Below are positions 34,510 to 46,333 of a stretch of DNA of 64,000 nucleotides, one piece after another. The position numbers and the translations under genes are program-made. Within the stretch, counting starts at the first letter, position 1. Each line of letters starts with the position of its first letter. This DNA is from Acanthococcus lagerstroemiae (taxonomy: Eukaryota; Arthropoda; Insecta; Hemiptera; Eriococcidae), in the NCBI GenBank assembly GCA_031841125.1, contig CM063111.1:42296955-42360954 (forward strand), written 5' to 3'. The notes beneath the pieces are model-generated. The model searched no databases. It was not told where the DNA came from and saw only the letters and a list, made by a program, of their open reading frames with translations.

Positions 34510-35110
34510 GGAGTTCCTTAGAATTAACATTGATTTTTGGAATTTGGCATTCCCAGATATTTAGAGGTCCCCTCCCTCATAAAAGTCTAAAAGATTTTCT
34601 ATTTCAATTTGGTTTTAAGGGTCGCTGAATTCATTCCAGGGGTTTTTCCCTCTCCTCTCAACTTTTCTGGTCCCACTGGGGTCTAATTTCCAGTTACTCC
34701 AATATCTCTCAATTTCCGAGTTCTTTACATCGATAGTAGGGTTTTTGGATCACTGAATCTATTTCAAAGGTTCCTTCCTTCCTTCCCTCAACCCTTGAAG
34801 CTTCACAGGGGGCTAATCTTCAGTTATTTCAGCTTTCCCGGTTTAAAAGTTCTTTACATCGTAGCACGGTCTTCTGAGTCACCGAATCCGTTTCAGGGTT
34901 CATTTTCACCCCTTCTCTTCGTTCATGAGGAGATAATCTTCAATTCCTCCAACTTCCAAGCTGTTTACGTTGATAGTGAGATTTTCCAAGTCCCTGAATC
35001 CGTATCTGGGTTTCTTTTCCCTCTCCGTTCTACCTTTCACGCTTCTAAGAGATATAATTTGTGAATATTCCAACTTTCACATTGTTTGTTTTGAAAACAG
35101 GGCTTCTTGG
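34510..35110 (+). repeat. M120 minisatellite array, forward arm
   Basis: Four to five units of 120-125 bases occur. Landmarks such as CTTCACAGGGGGCTAATCTT recur near 34,673, 34,799, 34,921 and 35,041. Each unit also carries GTTCTTTACATCGATAGTAG and CTGAATC-GTTTC-GGGTTC-like parts. Confidence 0.75.
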
Positions 35111-35369
35111 GTTACAAACAGCTTCTGTTAGAAGTCTTCAACGACTATCGAAGTAATTTCCCTATTCTTGCAAAGCGAAATTGACCACGAGGAACGAAAT
35201 TTGACTACGTATACTTGTTCGAATAATGATCCGTTTTTATATATGAGATAAATTAAATGTATTACATATTATTTACTTCTATAGTATCGCGCAATGTGAT
35301 AATCTTTTTTACTGGCTGTCGGTAACCCACAAGACCCTACGCATTTCATATACTTGAAGAATTTTCAAA

Positions 35370-35625
35370 TTTATCCCAGGTTAGCCCCCTATGGAGCTTG
35401 AATGGTTGAAGGGAGGAGAGAAACGAACCCAGAAAGGATTTAGGGACTGAGAAAACCCGATTAACAACATAAAGCACTTGGAATTTGGCGAAATTGGGGT
35501 AATTCGAGATTGGCTCGTCGTAGAGCTTGAAGAGGAAAGCGGAGAAAAGAATCCAGAAACGAATTCAAAGACTCTGGAAAAATTCAAAATTAAATTCCTT
35601 TTAGTGAGGATATCATGGCATATAC
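35370..35625 (-). repeat. M120 minisatellite, reverse arm
   Basis: Two units in the opposite orientation to 34,510-35,110 (CCCTATGGAGCTTGAA, then ACCCGATTAACAACATAAAG). Together they form an inverted pair separated by about 260 bases. The plus-strand open frame 35,478-35,864 is a by-product of the repeat. Confidence 0.7.
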
Positions 35626-35692
35626 AGAGCCGGATTAGGGTATTTCGCGCTGAAAGCGGCTTGTTTTTTCGCGCCGTGCCAATACCTTGGTT

Positions 35693-35859
35693 CAGGGGCG
35701 GATACAGGGAGGGGGTCCAGATCCCCATCCCTGAAATATCTAATGTATCTACCAACGCAACTTCTTTATTATCTTTATTCTATAACATTTTTCTGACATT
35801 TTTCATTTGGACCCCCTCACTCCGACCCCTCCTCCGAAATTATTTTGTATCCGCTACTG
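35693..35859. mobile_element. MITE, CAGGGGCGGATAC termini
   Basis: CAGGGGCGGATACAGG at the left mirrors TGTATCCGCTACTG at the right. The 8 bases outside each end agree only partly, so the duplication is worn. No coding capacity. Confidence 0.7.
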
Positions 35860-35934
35860 CCTAATTTTTTTTTTCCCCCGAAAAAAAAAATGTTTTTAGT
35901 AGCAATCATCACAGAAGAAAGTTTTTTCTTCCTT

Positions 35935-36116
35935 TATTTTACAAAAAGTCAAAAAGAGTACATCGATTTTTTTGAGATTGTGAATTTTTGATAAGTTTTT
36001 CACGGAACGAATTTTATTATCTTTATTTTACAAGAAGTTAAAAAGAATAGTACATCGATTTTTTTTGAGATTGTGAATTTTTGATAAGTTTTTCACGGAA
36101 CGAATTTTATTATCGA
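35935..36116 (+). repeat. Two-copy tandem duplication, ~91-base unit
   Basis: The segment with GTACATCGATTTTTTTGAGA, GTGAATTTTTGATAAG and TTTTTCACGGAACGAATTTT occurs twice back to back with almost no divergence, so it is recent. Confidence 0.85.
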
Positions 36117-36460
36117 TTTTCTCACGGGGCGAATTTTTGATCAATTCTTTAAAATGTGGTGCAGAAATGTCGCGTCGTCAAATGCCGCGGAATTTTTGCG
36201 CCGCAATCCGGCACTGAGCATACAATATTTTTGGCATTTCATGTGTTTATCATCGGCTTTTAAAGAAAATAGGTATCCTGCGATCGTTTCCACTCGCCCC
36301 TATTTGCTGTGACTCTTCGAAAGTTTTTACCCCCCCCCCCTCCCCAGACCGTCAACCTTGCTACGTGTTCCATCCACTTCCATTGCATCCTTCTGTCGTA
36401 TCTGATTATGTCTACATTATTTGGTATCTTTGGTTTTAGGTTTGATATTTTTTCCGATCT

Positions 36461-36785
36461 TTAGTAGTTTGCCATCGAATTTTGAGTGGTTGCAATTTTT
36501 GTAAGGATTTTAACAGTTCGAGCCCAAGTTTGACATCCATATGTCAACGACAGGACAGGGCACTTGTTGAAAATTTGGCTTTTTCGGTGATTTTTAGAAG
36601 GACCCTTGAATATTTTTTTGAAAGACCAAAACTTGTTCCATGCTTTCGATATTATTTCGATTTCTTCTTCGGTACGATCTACTGCTGATATTAATTGTCC
36701 GAAATAAGTTGCCCCTTCCATTGTTGCAATTTCTTTCCCACATATTATCGTTTTCGTTGTACTCAGAAAACTCTATTAACAACAT
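36461..36785 (-). mobile_element. RTE-like LINE fragment (C-terminal part)
   Basis: The minus-strand frames, with a frameshift, carry ATYFGQLISAVDRTEEEIE, KKIFKGP and VLSLTYGCQTWA. This is the thumb and C-terminal region typical of RTE-clade non-LTR retrotransposons, where YLG and LTYGC/W motifs follow the polymerase. It is short, broken and non-functional. Confidence 0.75.
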
Positions 36786-37115
36786 AAAAAACTTCGAAAT
36801 GGGGGAAATTAAAGTAATTGAAGATTAACCCCTTGTGGTGTCACCGGCAGAAGGAAGAGGGAAAATATCCCTGAAACGAATTTAGCGACCCAAAAAAAGC
36901 ATCCTATCCATGTAAAAAAAAAAAAAAAAACTTGAAGATTAATCCTCTATGGAGCTTGACGAAGGAAAAAGGAAGAAAAGAACCTGAAATGGATTTATGT
37001 ATTGAGAGAACCCTACTAACAACTAAAAGAACTTGAAAATTGGGAAAATTGAAGCAACTGAGGATGAGCCCCTTGAGGAGTCTGAGGAGTGAATTAGAGG
37101 GAAGAATAACTTTTG
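36786..37115 (-). repeat. M120 minisatellite, further reverse-orientation units
   Basis: Two to three units with ACCCCTTGTGGTGTC, CTCTATGGAGCTTGA and ACCCTACTAACAACTAAAAG occur, again opposite to the array at 34,510. Confidence 0.65.
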
Positions 37116-37426
37116 GAATGAATTCATAGATTCTTGAAACCCACGTTTGAAAAAGAAAATCATTTTTAGGCTAATATGGGGAGGCCTCAGGTATCTGAGA
37201 ACCTCAAATTTCGTTCATCAATGTTCATTCCCATAAGAAATTCTCTTCCCGTGCACACGGTTTAACCTTTTCCGACTCTGCACACACTTATTCAGAAAAT
37301 GTGTATTTTCTACTCGTGAAACCGATGTAGAGGTTGCTCCGACCGAAAACATGAATTGTATTTTCGCCTAAAAGTAGATAAGCACCACGCAGTTAGGTGT
37401 GGAGGGGAGGGGGCAACAGATGATAC

Positions 37427-37591
37427 CAGGGGCGTAGCTACGGAGGGGTCTGAACACCCTCCCCCCCTTGGCATCGGCCGACAATGTGAAAAAATTAAAA
37501 TTTATTCTGGTAATAGTAAGTTTTACTCCTGTAATGTTGTAAAAGTGAAACGACCCCCCCCCCCCTCATACCAAATCTGGCTACGCCACTG
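37427..37591. mobile_element. hAT-type MITE with perfect 8-bp duplication
   Basis: CAGGGGCGTAGCTACGG at the left mirrors GGCTACGCCACTG at the right, and GATGATAC is duplicated (37,419-37,426 and 37,592-37,599). It belongs to the CAGTGGCGTAGC group seen at 31,102. Two C-runs lie inside. Confidence 0.92.
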
Positions 37592-37659
37592 GATGATACT
37601 TTGTATCTCTTACCCTTGTACCTCCCCTCACCCCATTCCATCGCAACTGGTATTTAGTA

Positions 37660-38660
37660 CTGATGATATCTAACATGGAGGAACTCATCTGGAATGTGTA
37701 CGCTGACATGGAAGTAATTATACGGCTTCAAAGCACAATCTCATAGAATTTTCAGTCTGCCAGGGGTGTGAAACAAGGCTGTATCTCATCGCCGATTCTG
37801 TTCAATATATACGGGGAGCACATCATGAGCAGCGGCCTTGATAGATGGGATGTCGGTGTGTGAATCGGAGGACACACGATAAGCAACTTGAGTTTCACTG
37901 ATGACACCACGTTATGCGCTGCAACGCAAGATGAAATGAATATGCTCCTCGAAAGAGTGGAAACAATCAGCAGCAGTTGTGGTCTAGCAAAACCAAGATA
38001 ATGGTTGTGGACAAGGCCGGAAAGTTGAAGCCATCCGACGCGCTTGGCCAATACGACCTGGTTGAGCCTTTCGTGTATCACGGCTCGATGGTCGACGCCA
38101 ATGGCAGTAGTTCTGAGGAGATGAGAAGAATCGTCCTAACTCGCGAGGCAGCGGTCAAGTTCACCCCTATCTGGAAAGAAAGGGGAATTAGCTTTGCCAC
38201 CAAGATACGGCTCATCAAAGCACTCGTATTTCTAGTCTTGTGGTATGGCTGCGAAACCTAGACTATCAAGGCGGAGGATCGAAGGAGGATTAACGCATTT
38301 GAAATGAGGGTGTACTGCCGGATGTTACGGATACCATGGACTGCAAAGAAAATGAACGCTTCCATCCTCGAAAAGCTGACAGTGCAGAGGTGACTGTCAT
38401 CCTCCTGCTACAGCAAGATCGTACAATTCTTCAGAACGGTCGATAACCTAGAGAAACTGGTCGTCCAGGGGAAGGTCGAGGGAGAAAGGTTACAAAGAAG
38501 GTCACTAAAACGGCGGGGTGATCAGCTGGAAGAGGTAACAAATATGCCGATCCATCAGCTTACGCGACTGGCAGACGACCGTGTGGCCTGGAGGGGCACA
38601 GTGGACACTGTCGAAGTCGGGTACCAAACGCTCAGTTGTAAGCGACGGACGTATCTCGAA
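37660..38660 (+). mobile_element. RTE-like LINE fragment, reverse transcriptase and C-terminus
   Basis: In shifting plus-strand frames I read ARGVKQGCISSPILFNIY, then NLSFTDDTTLCA, KTKIMVV, VYHGSMV, RLIKALVFLVLWYGCET and RRINAFEMRVYCRMLRIPW. The active-site YADD of the family is FTDD here and stop codons interrupt the frame (for example after ETISSSCGLA and at 38,260). It is a dead copy of the RTE type, unrelated in detail to the copy at 40,091. Confidence 0.85.
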
Positions 38661-38679
38661 ATTTTTCCAGGGCTTGTTG

Positions 38680-39735
38680 TTCCTTCTTGAGTTTTCTGTG
38701 AGGGGGCATTTGCCTCCTCGACACTGCAGGATTGCTACCACTGCCTGTTACAGCAGTACTGGTTCACGCACGGACTGATCGAGCCTTTCTTTTCCCACAG
38801 TTTCATGAACTTGTAATTCGACATTGCTCGCATTATGCAACGACACCATCTATCGAAGTTCCCGTCTTACCGCATCCTCTAACATTCTACAGTGAGTTGA
38901 AAATCGGTCGAAAGCCTTCGCACTGCCATTGCCTCTTTCATTCGGTACTCGTTCCTCGAAGGTACAGTGTCTGCTTGCGCGTGATTGTCGACGGCGGCGA
39001 CGTCTCGAGAAGGACCCCAACCGGTTTGCTCGGACTGACTGGAAAACCGCGTAGCGCAGACAGAGCCCATTGATAGTCGCGTTCGACTGTCTTAATTAAT
39101 CACTTGGGCGTAAAAATACGTGTACAATATCGGAGCCGCATGCGACGCGTACCTCTTTTATCAATTTATGCCCCCGGTCTGGCGATGCGAGGAGCACGAG
39201 TGGTACACGGCTCCACGGAGAGCACTGCAAGTTATACCCGATTACCTAATCCCTTCTAAATGTCGATTAATGCCCGCCACGATCATTGTTATTGAACTTG
39301 TTTTATTCCGGATAGTGGGCCCGCGTATACTTTGTACTCTCACCGGGCACATGGATAAACTGTATGTCTGTACACTTCCTCGCAGAGAGCTGGAGAGGTG
39401 GCGAGGGTGGACACTGTGTGGGTCACGGTGCATGTATACAATTCATGGGGTGCTCGAATGTACACGTATGGTATGTACGTACCACTTATTGTCGTCGTGC
39501 AAGCGTGACAACGGAAGAAACTCGTTGCAGTAGGGCGGCTTTACACGAAACTTGCGAAAAGCAGGTCCTCGAAGTCGGCGGTAATGTGGCGAGTATGTAC
39601 GTTTCACTAGGTTCGAAAATTTGGAATTGGAAAACATTTCTCCTCAAACAGGATGTCCAAAGGTCTCGCGAGTCCCCGAAAAGTTTCCCGTCTGGAAAAA
39701 AGGTCCACGATTCCGCCGAAAGTCTTCTATTTTGA
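38680..39735. other. Complex, apparently unique island
   Basis: This stretch is less AT-rich and shows no repeat vocabulary. Open frames on both strands (38,732-39,073; 39,120-39,533; 39,364-39,735) overlap and none has splice or family support. It may be a regulatory region or an untranslated exon. It adjoins the inverted-repeat arm at 39,735. Confidence 0.4.
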
Positions 39736-40090
39736 TAGGAGGAGAAGTGACGTGAAACGAGTAGCCGCATGGTATCACATGACATCATTTATCCTGGTCC
39801 TAGGCGTTCGGAGGGGAACACGGGGGATTGCCACGAGCTGACAGTTTGCCTCCCTCTCTAGTAGCTGTTTTCCTTGACATGAAGCGATTTTTGCTTTTTC
39901 ACTGAAATTTTGAAGTCAGTCTTGCTGTTGTATCCCAAGTACCTCTTTTTCTAATGTTTCTGTAGGCTCAAGTTACTTTTCTTGAAAAATTGGTCACGTT
40001 ACGGGGCTACTCATGTGTGCCGGCTGAGGAAAGCTAACGGCTGGGCCATTAAGTCGAGAATTTTAATTTTCACTCATGCATTCGATTGAA
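39735..40090 (+). repeat. Large inverted repeat, arm 1 (interrupted by LINE)
   Basis: It matches the reverse complement of 46,935-47,260 over landmarks GAAGTGACGTGAAACGAGTA, GCCTCCCTCTCTAG, GTCACGTTACGG, GCTGAGGAAAGCT and AAGTCGAGAATTTT. The match resumes at 42,162 (AGAGTGTAAATTACG... CTTTCAGGGTTCTAACCCCT) beyond the LINE. Confidence 0.75.
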
Positions 40091-42161
40091 GGATCAGAAG
40101 CAAGGATAGGTTAGACCAGTGGGACCAGTTAGAACTATGTGAATTAAGGAAACTTGATTAGGAAGGGGATAAGGAGAGATGTACGAACGTACGATCAGGA
40201 GGCAATAAGGGAAATAATCGAGAAGACTGACTCTATCAGGAAAGTATGTAAGGCACTTGCTCACGGGCAAGACCTATTCCCAGCCATAAAAACGAAGAAA
40301 TCTAAAGAAAAACTTTTTGAAAGGGAGGATAATATAGTAAGAAAGGCAACGGAATTTCATTAGGAGCTTTATACGGAAAAAGAGAAGGTAAAGAGGACTA
40401 TGCTAGGAAGGATAAGGATGAGAAATTGACAGAAGAAATAACAGAAGAGAGGGAAGAAAACAAGGAAGAAATTACGCCTGAAATTACAAACGAAGAAATT
40501 TGGAGGATATTACGATGTGAAAGAAGGTAAGGCGACTGGACCAGACGGGGTAGAGAACGAACTAATAAAAATTTTAACGGATGCACTCACACTTTACATA
40601 AAATTTGTGCAAACAGGATTCACACCCAAACAGTGGCATCAATCAGAAATAATTTTGCTGTATAAAAAAGCAGACAGGAGTGACCTGAATAAATTATAGA
40701 CCTGTTAGCCTATCCTCAAGTATAAGTAAATTTTTTGGAAAATTACTAGAAACCAGATTATTATACCAAAATTTAGATTGGAACGAGCCAGTGGAACAAG
40801 TCGGGTATAGAGCAGGTTACTCAACCGTCAATCAAATTGTGGAAAAAACAAAGGAGTGTAATATGCCGCTATATCTCTTATTTATTGAATTCAATAAAGC
40901 ATTCGCCTCGGTGGAACACTGGGCAGTATGAGATAGTGAGAGTACTGAGGGAAATGTATGACAAAACAATAGCATTGGTAAGGTTGTACAGGGTGGGAGA
41001 GGAATTTGAAATACAGAAAGGAGTGAAGCAGGGGGCCCTTTGTCTCCCAACCCTTTCATTGCTATACTGGAGGGGATATTTCGGAGATTAAACTGGGAGA
41101 AAAAAGGGAAGGATAAATGGTCGATTGCTGAATAACCTACGATACGCAGATGATATTGTGTCGCTAAGTAATGAATAGAGGAGTTACAAGAGATGGCAGA
41201 AGAACTCAATACCGAAAGTAGAATGGTGGGACTATCAATGAACTTGACAAAAACCAAGCTGATGTCAGATACTCAGGAGGGAAAATTGAAGGTGGGTACA
41301 GAAATCGAAAGAGTGGAGGAATATAATTATTCAAGGCAAATGGTAGCTTTTGAAAATAGAGGGAAACTGGAGCTGAAAGCGAAAACCGCGAAAGATTGGA
41401 AAAGTTTCTGGGCCCACAAAGCGATGCTAAAAGGTAACTTACCACTAAGGGAAAAAATAAAAATACCGGACCAATGTGTGATGGAGCACAAACATGGTCT
41501 TTGACTAGAACACAATACGAGAGCTTGAGAGGAACACACTTTAGGATGCTCCGTAGTACTATGGGAATGGAGTCTGGTTGGCCGAGTGGATAGCGCGTTT
41601 GTCTCGGAATCCGGAGGTTCCGGGTTTGAGCTCACATAGCAACTCGCAAGATTTCAACCTAGGCCGACCTGAAAGGAAGAGGGATAAGACTAGCAGCCTC
41701 CCCGACGTCTCTGAAATATGCTCGAAAAGGCGGATTTCAGGGCTTGGGTTGAGAGCAAATTAGAAAAGAAGTAGTACTGTGAGAATACGCATCAAAGATA
41801 GAATAAGTCTGAAAAAAATACTTGAAAGGACGGGCTCGAATGATATTGGAGAGAAAATAAAAAAGGCAAAATTAGGATTCGTAGGGCACATGATGAGGGG
41901 CATAGACAAATGGGAAAATGTGACAGAAGAACGGTCACCTACAGAATGGAAAAGCAAAAAAAGGTTAAACCACCTACAAGGTGGACAAGATTACGAAGGA
42001 ATTTGGGATACTGTGGGGAAGAGTGGGAAAGGACAAGTAATGGTGGGAAAAGGCGATGGGTGCTAGTGCCCAGAAAAGGATGCATTCGACGTCACAACAG
42101 CCCCCCCACACACTCCGGGGCCTAATGTTACGACGAATGAACGACTGTAAAATAAAATAAA
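40091..42161 (+). mobile_element. RTE-like LINE insertion with target duplication
   Basis: The insert is flanked by ATTCGATTGAA (40,080-40,090 and 42,162-42,172) and ends in a short A/T-rich tail (AAAATAAAATAAA). Plus-strand frames, with many stops and shifts, show KEGKATGPDGVENELIK, WHQSEIILLYKKADRSDLNK, a palm motif FNKAFASVEH, GVKQGA, NLRYADDIV, MNLTKTKLMS and KLGFVGHMMRGIDKWE. These are the order and spacing of RTE-clade reverse transcriptase plus C-terminal region; the endonuclease is missing, so the copy is 5-prime truncated. A SINE is nested at 41,572. The pre-insertion site is confirmed by the uninterrupted copy near 46,950. Confidence 0.9.
41572..41770 (+). mobile_element. tRNA-derived SINE, copy 3 nested in LINE
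   Basis: The head is GTCTGGTTGGCCGAGTGGAT, with B-box-like GGTTCCGGGTTTGAG and a complete body to GAGAGCAAATTAGAAAAG. It is flanked by GTAGTACTRTGRGAAT duplicates (41,553-41,568 and 41,771-41,786). It disrupts the LINE frame after the HGL segment. Confidence 0.9.
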
Positions 42162-42361
42162 ATTCGATTGAAAGAGTGTAAATTACGTATTTGAGCTTTC
42201 AGGGTTCTAACCCCTTTTCTGAGACTTTTCGGGGCTGCAACCCCTGCCCTGTGTACGCCACTGCGTTTGACGATGTGCGGAAGCATTGATGTTGTAGGGT
42301 GTCTACCGGTTCTCCGAGTCCTCCATTTTAGGAAAAGGTCCCCCAACCCCCTGAAATTGAG

Positions 42362-42585
42362 GTCTGGTTGGCCGAGTGGATAGCGCGTTGGTCTCAGAAT
42401 CCGGAGGTCCCTGGTTCGAGCCTACGTAGCAACTCGCCAGAATTTTCGACCTAGGCCGGTTTTTCGGCAGAAGGGAAGAGGGCTAAGACAGCCCTAACAG
42501 CCTCTCCGAGGTCTCTGAAGTAATGCTCGAAAGGGCGGATTCCAGGACTCGGGTGCTGGAGAGCAAATTAGGAAAAAAAGAAAAC
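42362..42585 (+). mobile_element. tRNA-derived SINE, copy 4
   Basis: This copy is closest to consensus: A-box region TGGCCGAGTGG, B box GGTTCGAGCC, body with GCCGGTTTTTCGGCAGAAGG and CGAAAGGGCGGATTCCAGGA, and tail GGAAAAAAAGAAAA. It is inserted in element R1. Confidence 0.9.
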
Positions 42586-42732
42586 AACCAAATTCTCCAT
42601 TTTGATAAAAAATTCCTTAAAAGTTCAGAAGTGTGGAATTTTTGTGAAAGTTAAAAAAAAAACGAATCTCCCCAAAATGTCATATTTTTAAATTAATTTC
42701 TAATTGAATTGGGATAATATTTATATTATCAA

Positions 42733-43800
42733 CTAGCTGACCCGCTTCGCGGCTCATCTAGACTGTTGGCTGAAGTGAGTTAGATGGAGGAACACTAGTA
42801 TCTAGCTCTGTAAAGCAGTACACGTAAGTTATTACGAATCAGATGAATTATTTGGTGCCTAGTTTCCCTCATTTTAGGTTTCCCGATTTGAGACGGGCTA
42901 AATATTATTTTACCCAAGTATCCGATGTTGTAATCGCAGGTATAGATACTTTCTTGATGCCGGGTAGATACATGTTTCTTTGGAATGGGTAGGTAGACTT
43001 GAGCACCAAATTGAAAGTTTGGTTAGTAATGCGTGTTTTATGACAATGAACGATATTTTTGGCTGTAGTTATTTTACATTTTCATAATTTGATAATGAAA
43101 TGCGAGAGACATTTTTACATACCGACAAGCAATAACAACTGGTTTCTCTTCTGCGTGTGCGCGTGTGTTGATAGATGGTTAGCGGTACAGTGCCTGATTG
43201 TTACGAGGTCCCGTACTCGCCGTTACTGAAATTTACGGAAATTTACTCATATTGCATTTAGTCGGAGTGACCTAATTCTTTTGCAATTCATCGCTTCATG
43301 TTTGTGTTACCCAAACAAAAATTTTGGTGTTTTCAAAAATTCAATCGGATAATTAAAAGAAATACTGAATATATTTTCCAAAAACTGAAGTTTTAGGGCT
43401 TTTGGATATGATACAGTGCTGCAAATGGGCTGAGTGGTACATGCGTGAGTACAAAACAGTATCCAAGTATATTGTGGCCGCGTTAAATCAGACATAAATG
43501 TTATAATAATATGGTACATTGAGCTCGTTTTGGAAATTTCAGATTTTCAATTTCCTGATAATTTTTGAAGCCACCAAATTAAAACACTTCCGAAAAAGTC
43601 CAAGTCTAAAAAAAGTAGGGGTCCAGAGAAGGCAAAATTCTATGATACCAGATTTTTTTTTTGAAGTTTTAAAACCTCAGATTTTATACGAAGACATCCA
43701 GAAAGTACGAACCCCCGAACTCTTACGGTTCATCTGCCAACCTCGAACAAATAAACACACACACAGACAAACAAACACTTCTATATGTATTAGAGAGAGA
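42733..43800 (+). mobile_element. Nested element, CTAGCTGACCCGCTTCGCGG start, (CACA)/CAAACAAACA end
   Basis: It starts ACTAGCTGACCCGCTTCGCG and ends AACAAACACTTCTATATG then TATTAGAGAGAGA. Element R1 sequence resumes directly after it, whereas the copy at 55,116 has no interruption there. Many arthropod genomes carry elements with a similar CTAGCTG-CCCG start and ACACAAACA end; the superfamily is uncertain to me. No long open frame. Confidence 0.65.
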
Positions 43801-44150
43801 TGATGGCCACGACATTAAATTATAATTTTCATATAATTATTATAAATACATTTATGGTTATGTTTAGTTATATGAGCTCACATGATGCTTAAATGGTATC
43901 TCAGTTTTGAATTATATTGTCACAGTCATTAATTAGGGACTACTAATGTAATAAATTATTATCTACAACATTCTCCATTTAAGTGGTGCAATATTTCGTT
44001 GTTTTTGAAAGAGCTAAACTTATTCGTTTTATTCTAAAACCTGCTGGCCAATTAATTTTCCTAGTTGAAAAAATGTGGTGAGGTCCCATCGGTTGGGGAA
44101 GGGGAGGTCAAATTTATCATTGCAGGGTGCTTACCAGTCATGAAAGTCGT

Positions 44151-45699
44151 GAGTCATGAAAAAGTTTGAATTTAATTGTATGTTTAATTTACTTTAAAAG
44201 TGATGATAAAGAGGGCGGTTTAGTTCACTCAGATTTATAGTGCTCTATCTTCGTTTGCAAATAGCATTGTTCATCAGTTTTACGGGTTGACATAATGAAA
44301 TACACCTCATAGAAGAATTCCTGTACCGGGCATGTGGCACATATCAGGATGACTTCCTGGATCTACTACTGACTTTGTGTAATCGTCATATTCGAAGTAC
44401 AGAAAGGTCAATTTTATCTTGAATTTTCCATCTCGTGACTGGTTGCGTCATTCAAAAAGTCTGTCATCTGACATCGATAAGTTGAGACTGCTATGCCTAT
44501 GTGTGGTGGGCTGGTGGATGCCAAGCGGATATTCAACCTTTCATTCTAGCCCTTTGTGAGATTCCGGCCCTCGATAGTGTTCATTGTTTTCAACGTTTAA
44601 ACTTGAAGTACTTTCTGCACAATACGAACACAATAAGTGTGGCCGATTGGACGAAGTGTGTACTATTTATCGTCGGCTTGCTCTGTGTAAGCCTGCCCTA
44701 TTTAAAAGAACAATCCCTGTCGCGCACATTTATAAAACTAGCATGTGGCGTCTGCTGAAACTGCGTTACCCCCTTCGATTAATCACTTTTTTTCTATTTT
44801 TTCACGTGCTGGTTTTCATCTGCAGTTGCCCTCAGACTTCGAAAGTTCGTTGAGTTGAAATTGGTTTTTAATTCTTTCAATTCGCTCTCTGGCTGAAGAC
44901 GAAATTCTCGGTCTATGTTCGCCGCTGGCATTAGCAAATTGGAAGTGCTTCGTTTTTGCCGCATCAACAACTGTAATAAACGTACAAATGTAGTGACAAT
45001 GGGAACATGTTTCGATTTGCAAACCATAGTTCTGCTCGATTTGCGATGATTGCTTTCTGTTCGTTTAACCTTTCTGAGAAAGTATTTATGTCCTAATTAC
45101 AGATTCCTGTGTAGGTGATGCAGTTAGGGAGGGCGCACACGTGTGTCGTCATACTTGCAGCTACTTACCTGGTGCGCTCATTTCACATGCCATGTGCCTA
45201 TAATGTGTCCCGTTAAGTCGGAAATGTATTTATTTTTTCGTCTAATTTGCAAATCGAAAGAAAAGTCGATGTTTTGTTAACGATAACGAACACAGGCGCA
45301 GGCGTAACCTTATGCTCGGAATCCATTAAACCGTTGATCGTCAACGTCGGGGAATCCCTGCATTCGACAGATTTGTTATTCCCCTGATTAGGCCTCGAGC
45401 AACTGCTGTTAGTACTATTTACTGTCACTAAAGAGTGTAACTTTATTTTAAACAATTTGAATTGTGTGGTTTTGAAGTATCAAGGTGGTTGGTACCTATG
45501 TTTAGTTCTATATAAGAATTTTGTTAACTATCCATTGGTAGTAAATTACGGTACTAGAAATTAAAAAAAAAAATTGAGTGACAACACTCATTAATGAACT
45601 TCCAACCAGTAGGCTTGCTCGTTGAGAAAAAAATGAAAAGTGAATCTTGAAAAGTCAGGGAAATTCATAATCGAAAAAAAGTAGCCACCTGGATTAACC
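44151..45699. other. Mostly unassigned DNA with one candidate minus-strand exon
   Basis: See the candidate at 44,816-44,969. The minus-strand open frame 45,213-45,455 has reasonable composition but no clear donor. A worn fragment of the 21,395 MITE family lies near 45,630-45,695. Confidence 0.3.
44816..44969 (-). CDS. Candidate terminal coding exon, unknown gene
   Basis: On the minus strand the acceptor-like TTTATTACAG is followed by an open frame reading VDAAKTKHFQFANASGEH, then PRISSSARERIERIKNQFQL, to a stop at 44,816. A second frame across the same bases is also open, to 44,794, so the reading is ambiguous. Composition is better than its surroundings. No upstream exon was found. Confidence 0.3.
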
Positions 45700-46333
45700 C
45701 TACTATCTCACTTGTCATCCATGGTTTTCTCCTTTTGAGTACCTAATTTCTTCTTTGCTGCCAGATTTGTTGCTTTCCTTAGTGCTACCCACTCCCCTTC
45801 AATATCATTTACTTCCTGTGATTTACAAAGTTCTTTCGTTGTTTCTTTTTGATATTCTCTTTTTTTTTACCTCTTTCAATAACTTAAAATTCCATTTTGT
45901 TTTTACTTTCTCCTTATTCATCTTTTTAAAATTAAAACATACATTTCATTACAACTAAATTTTGGTCACTATCTACATGATGCTCCTGAGTATGTTTTAC
46001 AGTCCAATATTTGATTTTTATGTCTTCTTTTCGTCATAATCTATTTGATAGCTTCTTTCATCTCCTGGGCTTTTCCGAGTATATTTTCTTCTCTCGTGTT
46101 TTTAAAAAGACAATAACTAATTTTTATTCTTCACAAATTTGTATGAACCTCCACCCTATTTCATTTCGCTCTCCTAAACCCCCTTCTTTTCTTTCTCCTA
46201 CTCTGGCGTTCCAAACTTCCATTATAATTAAATTTTCATTTCCTTTTACCTTGTTCAATACTTCACCAATTTCTTCATAAATTTTTTCTACTTCTTCTTC
46301 ACTGTAACTTCCTGTTGGCATATTAGTCCACAT
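45700..46333 (-). mobile_element. RTE-like LINE fragment, endonuclease part
   Basis: Minus-strand frames read MPTGSYSEEEVEKIYEEIG, GNENLIIMEVWNARVGE, a VDSDHNLVVMKCMF-like motif and VNDIEGEWVALRKA. These are the AP-endonuclease motifs (the normal GDWN is EVWN here; SDHNLV is the catalytic histidine motif) followed by the linker before the polymerase. It has stops and shifts and is dead. Confidence 0.82.

Larger units (their letters stand above)
42289..44150. repeat. Element R1, copy carrying two nested insertions
   Basis: The left part (GGGTGTCTACCGGTT, GAGTCCTCCATTTTAG) and later parts (CTCCATTTTGAT, CATATTTTTAAATTAATTT, GATGGCCACGACATTAAATT, TATCTCAGTTTTGAAT) line up with the copy at 55,116-56,182. 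They are split by the SINE at 42,362 and the element at 42,733. The right end is uncertain. Confidence 0.65.

Noticed and set aside
35478..35864. 128-codon plus-strand frame
   Set aside because: It runs through reverse M120 units and a MITE.
39120..39735. Overlapping open frames on both strands
   Set aside because: Several frames are open at once because the sequence is less AT-rich; none shows family motifs.
42362..42430. tRNA gene (A and B boxes present; also at 2,580, 29,080 and 41,572)
   Set aside because: The cloverleaf is imperfect and each head is fused to the same non-tRNA body with target duplications, so these are SINEs.
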